14,784 nt of DNA from CABMGU01 sp035292785 (GTDB lineage: Archaea; Nanobdellota; Nanobdellia; Woesearchaeales; ARS49), in the NCBI GenBank assembly GCA_035292785.1, contig DATDPK010000014.1, forward strand, positions 1 through 14,784, given 5' to 3'. This document shows positions 1 through 4,806 of this stretch, piece after piece. A program made the position numbers and the translations under genes. The notes under the pieces are model-generated. The model was not told where the DNA came from. It searched no databases and worked only from the letters and a program-made list of their open reading frames with translations. Position 1 is the first letter of the stretch. Each line of letters starts with the position of its first letter.

Positions 1-64
1 CAATAGAGAGAAAAGCTAACAATCCGAGTATACCTGGCGTGATAGGATTTTCTTCATCAGACAT
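1..64 (-). CDS. Partial CDS, N-terminus of a small membrane protein
   Basis: An ATG at 64-62 on the minus strand opens a frame that stays open to the window edge. It encodes MSDEENPITPGILGLLAFLS and continues. The first seven residues are polar and acidic; from about residue 9 the sequence turns hydrophobic, as in an N-terminal membrane segment. A TATA-like element lies about 25 nt upstream (84-95), which fits a leaderless transcript and supports this start. Only about 21 codons are visible, so the product cannot be identified. Confidence 0.5.
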   Translation of the reverse strand, partial: MSDEENPITPGILGLLAFLSI

Positions 65-83
65 ATATGAGTTGACTTTACTT

Positions 84-95
84 TCTATTTAAAAG
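84..95 (-). promoter_or_regulatory. TATA box for the leftward gene at 64
   Basis: On the minus strand the sequence reads cttttaaatag, a good archaeal TATA element, with its centre about 25 nt before the ATG at 64. The spacing implies transcription starting at or next to the start codon. Confidence 0.5.
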
Positions 96-275
96 AGTTT
101 ATAACCACTAAGCAAGAAAGATAAAATTGTTCTTTTTCTCACTTTTGGCCGAGAAATAACAACTATTTTGATAGTGCCTAACCACTTTTGTGCGTTTATG
201 CTGCCAAACCCTCACCTTTCAAGCACATTAGTTTGAAAAGAAAACAATTCATTGGGCACCAGAAATTAGTTTTTA

Positions 276-291
276 TTATTAGGCACCTGAA
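276..291 (+). repeat. 16-nt direct repeat, copy 1 (ttattaggcacctgaa)
   Basis: Identical to 3698-3713 in the rsmE leader and in the same orientation. Its core ttaggcacctgaa also occurs at 3814-3826 inside the rsmE coding sequence. Confidence 0.75.
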
Positions 292-345
292 TTTGCTTTT
301 GATGTTTTTTATGCCTTCTTGGCCTACTATTTGACCAGCTTAAGA

Positions 346-369
346 CGAACTCTCACTTTTCACTCACAA
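346..369 (-). repeat. 24-nt inverted repeat, left copy
   Basis: This is a perfect reverse complement of 3734-3757. Its outer end reads cgaactctcacttt. Read on the minus strand it contains gtgagagttcg, the first codons of rsmE, and the frame there stops after nine codons. The two copies enclose 3.4 kb in terminal-inverted-repeat geometry, but no target-site duplication is visible in the flanks. Confidence 0.75.
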
Positions 370-586
370 TTATTCGCAAAAAGTGAGGGTTTTATGACAA
401 TTCAGAATATATTTTGCAATGATTGTTTTTTATTCTAATTATTGGAAGAATTATTTTTGCAAAGATATTTTATAAAGAGTATTTTATACAGAATATCTTA
501 TTTAAAGTTTTATAACCACTTGAACATAATTAATTTCTATTGAAAATAAAAGATTTTATCGACGACAAGAAAATAACAAACAAAAA

Positions 587-595
587 CTTTAAATA
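587..595 (+). promoter_or_regulatory. TATA box for the gene at 619
   Basis: ctttaaata preceded by an A-rich BRE-like stretch (caaaaa). Its centre lies about 28 nt upstream of the ATG at 619 and no Shine-Dalgarno sequence follows, so the transcript is probably leaderless. Confidence 0.5.
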
Positions 596-618
596 ACGCG
601 CTCAAAAAAAATAAAAGA

Positions 619-954
619 ATGAAAACAGAAACACTGCTGCTGTCAGCTCCGGTAAATGAAAAACCATATTGGGAACTTACGTATCAAGTCCCAACAAATG
701 GCGTATCAGAACGAGCTGTAAGAAGCGTTATATGCAGAATAATGGAAACATACATGTTTGGCAGAAATAAAGACGCTGTGAAATTACAGATGATGAGGGA
801 GAATGCTGGTACGCCACTTGATCCAATCTCAGAAGCCGACTTAAAACAAGTCCAGAGAGGAGATTCCCTTGTATTTCGCATAGAGGGCACAGGACCGCTT
901 GAAAAAGAGCTCGTGAAATCGCTAAAAGAAATCCTCGAAAACGAACCTCGTTAA
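619..954 (+). CDS. Hypothetical protein, 111 aa
   Basis: I do not recognise this protein. It is soluble and mixed alpha/beta in appearance, with no signal peptide or membrane segment. A conserved-looking middle (residues 28-50, with VSERAVRSVICRIMETYMFG) is probably helical, and the end is an acidic/basic helix (EKELVKSLKEILENEPR). A TATA box 28 nt upstream and an ATG without ribosome-binding site support the start. The same frame stays open for a further 78 codons (955-1188) after the TAA at 952-954, so the gene could once have been longer. It is the first gene inside the segment bracketed by the 24-nt inverted repeat. Function unknown. Confidence 0.6.
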   Translation: MKTETLLLSAPVNEKPYWELTYQVPTNGVSERAVRSVICRIMETYMFGRNKDAVKLQMMRENAGTPLDPISEADLKQVQRGDSLVFRIEGTGPLEKELVKSLKEILENEPR

Positions 955-973
955 GACTTCTACAAACTTGTCA

Positions 974-990
974 GGGATAATCCCAGAAAA
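974..990. repeat. 17-nt repeat with GGGATAATCCC palindrome, copy 1
   Basis: Differs by one base from 1109-1125. The first 11 bases form a palindrome (gggat-a-atccc), suited to a dimeric DNA-binding protein. Confidence 0.55.
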
Positions 991-1108
991 CAGCTATTCC
1001 TGCAACTTTTGCCAAGTTTTGGCGCAGAACCATGGGTACACGGCAGGACCCCCTTGACCTCAATTGTCGGGAAAATCGGAGAAGTGCTGGAAAAATGCCG
1101 GCAGAGAA

Positions 1109-1125
1109 GGGATTATCCCAGAAAA
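1109..1125. repeat. 17-nt repeat with GGGATTATCCC palindrome, copy 2
   Basis: Second copy of the palindromic word at 974-990, 135 bp downstream, followed by the same agaaaa. Confidence 0.55.
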
Positions 1126-1432
1126 TGGTGGTTTGAGGTTTGGCAGTTTTGGACCAAGGTTGTCAAAAGTGTCGGGATTTTTTACTAATTTTAAGGCACC
1201 AAGGCAAAAAGATAGCGGTTTGAACAGCCCTCAACACGTTTTTTCAAAAAAGTCTTGCCTGAAACAGTTTAATGCGGAAAATGGCATTTTTTTCTATTAA
1301 AATTTTTGTTGAAAAAAATAGTGATTAAAGGTTTTAAGAAGTTATCACAGATTTTAGGTGTCGGAAGTTTTGGCAACAACTGTCGGAGAAATAGCAAAAT
1401 TTTTATCTTTGAGAATTTTCTTAATTTTTGAA

Positions 1433-1441
1433 AAAGAGGTG
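1433..1441 (+). promoter_or_regulatory. Ribosome binding site that selects the GTG start at 1449
   Basis: aaagaggtg contains gaggtg, matching the archaeal anti-Shine-Dalgarno sequence, and ends 7 nt before a GTG at 1449. A longer frame could open at a TTG at 1428, but that would place the binding site inside the gene, so the GTG is preferred. Confidence 0.65.
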
Positions 1442-1448
1442 CACCGTC

Positions 1449-1940
1449 GTGGAATTTTTACTCGCAAACGCAGAACCGATAAGCCAGGAAGTAGAAGAAC
1501 TCTCAAAAGTGCTCATAGCAAGATTTGGATTATCGCCGAGAAAAAAAGACGGAAGCGCACAACTGCACAAACTGCTTCTAGAGCTCTCAGAACGCAAAAA
1601 AGCGTCAAACAGGGAAAAGAAGCCGGAGCTTGCAGTAATGCCCGTAGAAGAGATGGCACTGCACTCAGGCATCAAACGACAGACGATGTATGACCACCTC
1701 CACAGATGGCTGGACCTGCAAGTTCTGAAGAAAACAAGCTTTGTGTCAGGAGGAAAAGTCGTGATTGGCTACGAGCTGAACGGCAGCAACCTTGAAGGCG
1801 CATTCAGGAAAGCAGAATCGACGCTAAAAGCTCATTTGGATGCCAGTTTCAGAATAATCGAACAACTGCAGAACGAAGTCAAAAAAGAAAAATTAAGAAA
1901 AAACGTCAACGAGGAAGCCAGCTCGTCAACAGAGAGTTAA
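1449..1940 (+). CDS. Winged-helix DNA-binding protein, 163 aa
   Basis: Starting at GTG 1449, the protein has an N-terminal helical region (residues 1-55). It is followed by a helix-turn-helix at about 63-90 (PVEEMALHSGIKRQTMYDHL, then HRWLDLQVLK) and a wing strand pair at about 98-110 (SGGKVVIGYELNG). A charged helix follows (about 115-150) that could form a coiled coil, and the tail is Ser/Glu-rich. The HTH-plus-wing layout is typical of archaeal MarR/ArsR-like regulators. The start is fixed by a strong Shine-Dalgarno sequence. The 3' end overlaps the convergent gene at 1906-2448 by 35 bp. Role inferred: transcriptional or chromosome-associated DNA binding; the target is unknown. Confidence 0.7.
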   Translation: MEFLLANAEPISQEVEELSKVLIARFGLSPRKKDGSAQLHKLLLELSERKKASNREKKPELAVMPVEEMALHSGIKRQTMYDHLHRWLDLQVLKKTSFVSGGKVVIGYELNGSNLEGAFRKAESTLKAHLDASFRIIEQLQNEVKKEKLRKNVNEEASSSTES

Positions 1941-2448
1941 TTCCGAGAATATTCTCCTTAGCCTGCTTCTCACGGAAATTCGGCTCAACACGCATGAAAA
2001 CAGAATTTCCCTCATAGCGCTTCAGCAAATGAACTCCTTTCTGAATCATGCTCGTCACATAGCTCATCACAAGCTCCTTAGTCAAGCAGGTCTTCCTGGC
2101 AAGCTGGTCGTACGACACAAAAGGCTGAGACTCAGTCAAGAGGTACAAAGCCTGAAAGACTTCCTTCTCCTTGCCGGACAAAGGACGCACTTCAAACTTT
2201 TTCTCCTGCTTCGAGCCTTTAACCAGCAAGGTAAGCTCGTCCAAACGCTCTGCCATCTTGTCGAGCTTCAGATTAAGCTCGTTCAAAAACTCGTTTGTTG
2301 CTGCTATCTCGTTTGTGTTTTCGTTGATAGCAAGCCTGTGGTCATCGAGCTCTTCCCGATAGCACTCCAGCACTTGCTGTACCTGTTGGCGTAACAAAAC
2401 ATCCTCACTCGACAGCAATAGTTCTTGCTTGTCGCGAATTTCAACCAC
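1906..2448 (-). CDS. Coiled-coil plus winged-helix protein, 180 aa
   Basis: Residues about 15-76 form a heptad-rich coiled coil (including NEFLNELNLKLDKMAERLDEL). Residues about 88-160 look like a winged helix: LSGKEKEVFQALYLL, the recognition-type segment VSYDQLARKTCLTKELVMSY, then VTSMIQKGVHLLKRY with a wing. The start is GTG at 2448-2446; an ATG five bases further upstream is in another frame. The arrangement (N-terminal coil, C-terminal wHTH) matches the neighbouring 222-aa protein although the sequences differ. From memory, related proteins are common in Woesearchaeota-like genomes, without assigned function. Probably an oligomeric DNA-binding protein. It overlaps the convergent wHTH gene by 35 bp. 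Confidence 0.7.
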   Translation of the reverse strand: MVEIRDKQELLLSSEDVLLRQQVQQVLECYREELDDHRLAINENTNEIAATNEFLNELNLKLDKMAERLDELTLLVKGSKQEKKFEVRPLSGKEKEVFQALYLLTESQPFVSYDQLARKTCLTKELVMSYVTSMIQKGVHLLKRYEGNSVFMRVEPNFREKQAKENILGINSLLTSWLPR

Positions 2449-2507
2449 CCCATTTAGTCGAATGAAAAAATTGGAATGGGAAGTTGCTTAAAAAGTTTTT
2501 GGTAGGG

Positions 2508-2514
2508 AAAAAAA
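2508..2514 (-). terminator. Possible T-tract terminator of the 222-aa gene
   Basis: On the minus strand a run of seven T lies 5 nt downstream of the stop codon at 2519, in the style of archaeal U-tract termination. No hairpin is needed or seen. Confidence 0.35.
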
Positions 2515-2518
2515 TTGG

Positions 2519-3187
2519 TCAAACATGCTGCGGAGAGGCCATGTAAACAGTCTGCCTTCCGTCGCTGGCAACCTGCAAACTCTGCTCGCTTTCCATCTCT
2601 TCCAAAATCCTGTAAAAGCTGGACTTGCTGCACAAACCCTGCTCGTCAACAACCATTTCACGAAGCTGCAAGGCGGCTACTTTCCCGTACTTGTGGACAA
2701 GGCCAAGAATGAGATTTTTGATGTAATCCTTGCTGTTCCTGGCAAGCTTGCGCATAAGCTTTTCCTTCAAGGCGGTAGCAGGCCTTTCCGGAAGCCGTTC
2801 AGTCTGAACACTAGGGCGCTGTTGCTCCAAAGGGAGTGAATGACTCCTGTGCTCCCGCTTTAACTCGAGAATCTCCAACTTCTGCTCTATGTGCTTTATG
2901 CGCTGCAATATTGGGTCAAAGCTGTAATAACCGTCGATAATCTGCTTGACTTCAGCAGATGTTTTAGGCATGTGCTGAACAGTTACTCTAACCTCGTTCA
3001 AGGCAAGCTTAAGCTCCTCGACAAGCCTCTTCTGGGCTGCATTCTGCTCTGTCAAAATTTGATTCTGCTGATAGAGGTAGCTCACCCATTGGTAAAGAGC
3101 GTCGGTATCCTGCTTCACCTTGGCGAATGACTGCGAGACAGATTTGTCAATTTCAGCCAGCTTTTTTGTTCCGAATAAATCGAACAT
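2519..3187 (-). CDS. Coiled-coil plus winged-helix protein beside a phased repeat array, 222 aa
   Basis: The N-terminus (MFDLFGTKKL) is followed by a long helical coiled coil (about residues 10-115, with a Gln-rich stretch YLYQQNQILTEQNAAQK). A basic, Pro-rich linker follows (115-145), then a C-terminal wHTH (about 146-218: NLILGLVHKYGKVAALQLRE, SKSSFYRILEEMES, and a wing QVASDGRQTVYMA). The ATG at 3187 lies 26 nt from a TATA box (3208-3219), implying a leaderless mRNA. The 11-bp-phased repeat array starts 46 bp upstream of the ATG, so the protein is the prime candidate to bind it, either as autoregulation or as a nucleoprotein complex. Family recognised only as a recurrent DPANN coil-wHTH type; the function is not established. 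Confidence 0.75.
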   Translation of the reverse strand: MFDLFGTKKLAEIDKSVSQSFAKVKQDTDALYQWVSYLYQQNQILTEQNAAQKRLVEELKLALNEVRVTVQHMPKTSAEVKQIIDGYYSFDPILQRIKHIEQKLEILELKREHRSHSLPLEQQRPSVQTERLPERPATALKEKLMRKLARNSKDYIKNLILGLVHKYGKVAALQLREMVVDEQGLCSKSSFYRILEEMESEQSLQVASDGRQTVYMASPQHV

Positions 3188-3207
3188 ACGGTTAGCGAAT
3201 TGAAGCT

Positions 3208-3219
3208 TATTTAAAAATT
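3208..3219 (-). promoter_or_regulatory. TATA box of the 222-aa coil-wHTH gene
   Basis: The minus strand reads atttttaaataa, centred about 26 nt before the ATG at 3187. The repeat array begins about 14 bp upstream of it, so proteins bound there could contact the basal transcription machinery. Confidence 0.6.
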
Positions 3220-3254
3220 TTGTTGTTTGACAGTCTCAGGACCGTCCCAGATGT

Positions 3255-3279
3255 GGGAATGGGACTGGGAAGGAATGGG
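3255..3279 (+). other. G-quadruplex motif within the array
   Basis: Four GGG runs at 3255, 3261, 3267 and 3277 with loops of 3, 3 and 7 nt satisfy the canonical G3+N1-7 rule. Such motifs are rare in AT-rich DNA. It may simply result from the GGGA-rich repeats. Confidence 0.5.
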
Positions 3280-3294
3280 AAAGTCCCAGGACTG

Positions 3295-3311
3295 TTTTAT
3301 CGACGATAAAA
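3295..3311. repeat. Interrupted palindrome TTTTATCG-A-CGATAAAA
   Basis: Perfect 8-bp arms around one central base, sitting between groups of the 11-bp array. The first 12 bases recur at 554-565, and cgacgataaaa recurs at 4204-4214 inside rsmE. Confidence 0.6.
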
Positions 3312-3494
3312 GCGCGGGACTGGGACAGTCTCAGGACGGTCTCAAACGAGTCTCAGGACAGTCCTAAAACAGTCTCAAGAAGAGATTGGGACTAATCTGG
3401 GACTAAGTTGGGACTGATATTCTGACTATATATTATGTGGGACTGGGACAGTCTCAGGACGGTCTCAGGACTGGGACAGGATTGGGACAGGACA

Positions 3495-3746
3495 AAAGGT
3501 TAATATAGAAGGTCTTACAACCATATTCCAAAAGCTTGAAAACATCGGTTCAAAACTTTGTTTTTGGACCCAGGTAAAACATGAAAATAAGGGCCTGGAA
3601 AAAATGTCCAAAAAATTGATAAAAACCTAAAAACTCCAGGGTCCTTGGCTGAAAAATAACAATGTGAAAAACAAGTGCCTAACAAAAGGGAAAAGGTTTA
3701 TTAGGCACCTGAAAATAACAGAAATATTGAGATTTGTGAGTGAAAA
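3495..3746. other. Gene-free leader region of rsmE
   Basis: Between the repeat array and rsmE there is no gene. It holds a near-inverted pair tttggacccagg (about 3564) / ccagggtccttgg (about 3637) that could form a long-range stem. It also holds the words aaaataacaa and agtgcctaac (3651-3683), shared with 151-182. No strong TATA box is seen at the leaderless distance from the rsmE GTG; gaaatattgag (3721-3731) is a weak candidate. Confidence 0.4.
3698..3713 (+). repeat. 16-nt direct repeat, copy 2 (ttattaggcacctgaa)
   Basis: Identical to 276-291. The 14-mer ttaggcacctgaaa (3701-3714) occurs again 113 bp downstream at 3814-3827, where it encodes part of RsmE. Confidence 0.75.
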
Positions 3747-3757
3747 GTGAGAGTTCG
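3734..3757 (+). repeat. 24-nt inverted repeat, right copy, over the rsmE start
   Basis: Perfect reverse complement of 346-369. It contains the rsmE GTG start (3747-3749) and first codons, so any RNA made rightward across 346-369 would be fully complementary to the rsmE start region. Confidence 0.75.
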
Positions 3758-4454
3758 ACTATACGTACTGGAAGCTGAAATAGGAAAGAAAATAACCCTT
3801 ACTAAAGAACAAGTTAGGCACCTGAAAGTCCTTAGACTCACAGAAGGGGCTAAAATACGCGTTTTTGATGGCAAAGGACGCGAATTTGAGGCAGTTTGTT
3901 CTGGAAAAGTGAGTGAGGGCCACATAGCAATAGAACGTGAAGTAAAGGGCAGGAAAGAGCCTAATCTGAAGATAACACTCGCAATAGCAGTGCCAAAAGG
4001 CAATAGGATGGACTTTTTAGTAGAGAAAGTGAGTGAATTAGGCGTAATAAACATAGTGCCTATGATTTGCAGTAGGAGCGTAGTAAAGCCGAGCGAGATG
4101 AAAGTAGAGAGGTGGAAGAAGATAGCAATAGAGGCGTGTTGCCAAAGTGATAGAAACATAGTGCCTATGGTAAGCAAGCCAATAGCATTCGGAGAGCTCT
4201 TACCGACGATAAAAAACTACAATCACGCCTTTTTATGCCACCCAACAGGACAATTACTGGCAGAAGAGTACTGCGAATGCCAAAGCGCGCTAATTATAGT
4301 GGGCCCAGAAGGAGACTTCACACAAGCAGAAATGGATGCTGCCGAAGAAGCAGGATGTACTTTAGTCTCACTTGGACCAACAATATTACGAGTGGAAACA
4401 GCAGGAATAACAGCAGTTGCACAGCTGATTTCACTCAGCCAGAAAAGTTTATAA
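3747..4454 (+). CDS. rsmE: 16S rRNA (uracil-1498-N3)-methyltransferase, RsmE family
   Basis: 235 aa, close to the usual 240. RsmE is a SPOUT-class enzyme that transfers a methyl group from S-adenosylmethionine to N3 of a uridine in 16S rRNA helix 44. Seen here are an N-terminal PUA-like domain with RHLKVLRL (24-31) and the KGNRMDFLVEKVSELGV segment (84-100). These are followed by EACCQSDRN (129-137) and the trefoil-knot cofactor site VGPEGDF (185-191) with SLGPTILRVETAGITAV (208-224). The start is GTG; no in-frame ATG is near. Orthologs are near-universal in bacteria and uncommon in archaea, so a bacterial origin is plausible. The start lies inside the 24-nt inverted repeat, and the gene shares short words (ttaggcacctgaaa, gtgagtga, gtgccta) with its leader and with 130-390. 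Its stop codon overlaps the rpoL TATA box. Confidence 0.92.
   Translation: MRVRLYVLEAEIGKKITLTKEQVRHLKVLRLTEGAKIRVFDGKGREFEAVCSGKVSEGHIAIEREVKGRKEPNLKITLAIAVPKGNRMDFLVEKVSELGVINIVPMICSRSVVKPSEMKVERWKKIAIEACCQSDRNIVPMVSKPIAFGELLPTIKNYNHAFLCHPTGQLLAEEYCECQSALIIVGPEGDFTQAEMDAAEEAGCTLVSLGPTILRVETAGITAVAQLISLSQKSL
4445..4454 (+). promoter_or_regulatory. TATA-like element for rpoL, within the rsmE stop
   Basis: aagtttataa overlaps the last rsmE codons. Its centre lies about 27 nt before the rpoL ATG, so an independent start would give a nearly leaderless mRNA. The Shine-Dalgarno ggaggt (4462-4467) would serve transcripts reading through from rsmE. Confidence 0.4.
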
Positions 4455-4477
4455 GCAAGAGGGAGGTTGCGAATAAT

Positions 4478-4750
4478 ATGGAAGTCAAAATATTAGAAGA
4501 GAAGAAAAACAGGCTTGTTTTTGAAGTCAAAGGAGAAGGACACACACTCAACAATGCACTGCGAAAAGAGCTATGGAATGACGAACACGTCAAAGCAGCA
4601 GCATACGCGATCGAGCATCCATTGATTGAAATTCCAAAATTTGTTCTTGAAACAGACGGAGCAGACCCGCGCAAAACACTGGTTGCGGCTGCAAAAAGAC
4701 TGCAGAAAGATGCTGAGAAACTCAAGTCTGAAGCGAAAGAATTGAAGTAA
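4478..4750 (+). CDS. rpoL: DNA-directed RNA polymerase subunit L (Rpo11)
   Basis: 90 aa, the normal size for archaeal RpoL. It pairs with RpoD to form the alpha-dimer-like platform on which archaeal RNA polymerase assembles; it is the homologue of eukaryotic RPB11/AC19. Recognised by GEGHTLNNALRKELW (19-33) and HPLIEIPKFVLETDGADPRK (47-66), both hallmark segments, followed by the C-terminal amphipathic helix. The ATG at 4478 follows a strong gggaggt (4461-4467). A longer upstream reading in this frame lacks any signal and is rejected. It lies 23 bp after rsmE and is followed by a T-rich stretch (4751-4760) and a new promoter. Confidence 0.95.
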   Translation: MEVKILEEKKNRLVFEVKGEGHTLNNALRKELWNDEHVKAAAYAIEHPLIEIPKFVLETDGADPRKTLVAAAKRLQKDAEKLKSEAKELK

Positions 4751-4770
4751 TTTTTGTTCTTGAAAATCAT

Positions 4771-4782
4771 AAACTATAAAAA
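4771..4782 (+). promoter_or_regulatory. TATA box for the gene at 4807
   Basis: aactataaaaat, centred about 29 nt before the ATG at 4807, with no Shine-Dalgarno in between; leaderless transcription of the 4807-5984 pair is likely. The word atagtgccta lies between it and the ATG (4791-4800). Confidence 0.5.
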
Positions 4783-4806
4783 TAAGCCCCATAGTGCCTA
4801 TTTACA

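Larger units (their letters stand above)
65..586. other. Non-coding AT-rich region with repeats related to the rsmE leader
   Basis: No credible gene is seen in these 520 bases. The stretch holds several words that recur in the rsmE leader around 3640-3757: ttggc-ga-aaataacaa followed by agtgcctaac (145-182, compare 3644-3683), ttattaggcacctgaa (276-291, compare 3698-3713) and an inverted copy of the 24 bases over the rsmE start (346-369, compare 3734-3757). ctcactttt (352-360) and aaaagtgag (379-387) could also form a 9-bp hairpin stem. A TATA-like tttataa at 98-104 and another near 509-515 face rightward. It may be a duplicated and rearranged leader, an untranslated RNA region, or the outer part of an inserted element. 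Confidence 0.5.
955..1448. other. Gene-free, motif-rich gap upstream of the wHTH gene
   Basis: About 490 bases with no gene I can support. It holds two near-identical palindromic words, gggataatcccagaaaa (974-990) and gggattatcccagaaaa (1109-1125). It also has repeated tgtcgg words (near 1065, 1169, 1358 and 1380) and repeated gttttgg words (near 1014, 1145 and 1367). In the frame of the preceding gene, 955-1188 is open after its TAA. The right end (1300-1420) is very A/T-rich and likely contains the promoter of the gene at 1449. The repeated words could be operators for a local wHTH protein; that is inference. Confidence 0.5.
3233..3494. repeat. 11-bp-phased iteron-like array (GTCTCAGGAC / GGGAC)
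   Basis: The decamer GTCTCAGGAC occurs five times (3233, 3328, 3350, 3451, 3462). GGGAC occurs ten times on the plus strand (3261, 3316, 3322, 3388, 3399, 3410, 3439, 3445, 3473, 3484) and twice reversed (3244, 3283). Units fall on an 11-bp register within groups: 3233/3244/3255; 3328/3339/3350/3361/3372; 3388/3399/3410; 3451/3462/3473/3484. A 29-bp block is perfectly duplicated at 3316-3344 and 3439-3467. There are no CRISPR-like spacers. The array sits between the promoters of the leftward coil-wHTH gene and rightward rsmE. One turn of B-DNA per unit would put all sites on one face. Likely a binding platform (operator, centromere or origin-type iterons); which one cannot be read from sequence. 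Confidence 0.85.

Noticed and set aside
394..438. 14-codon open frame after aagtgaggg
   Set aside because: Too short, A/T-rich and without convincing initiation signals.
1064..1300. 78-aa plus-strand open frame
   Set aside because: No promoter or ribosome site, low-complexity end and no protein-like pattern; overlaps the better-looking frame continuing from the 111-aa gene.
1428..1448. TTG start for the wHTH protein
   Set aside because: It would place the strong gaggtg ribosome site inside the gene; the GTG at 1449 has correct spacing.
3233..3494. CRISPR array
   Set aside because: Units are about 11 bp and contiguous, with no 25-35 bp unique spacers and no cas genes.
346..3757. Classical IS element or transposon
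   Set aside because: Inverted ends exist, but no transposase or integrase gene lies inside and no target-site duplication is visible; kept only as a finding.
4235..4477. N-terminal extension of rpoL
   Set aside because: This is an out-of-frame reading of rsmE; RpoL begins at 4478 after gggaggt with the expected family length.
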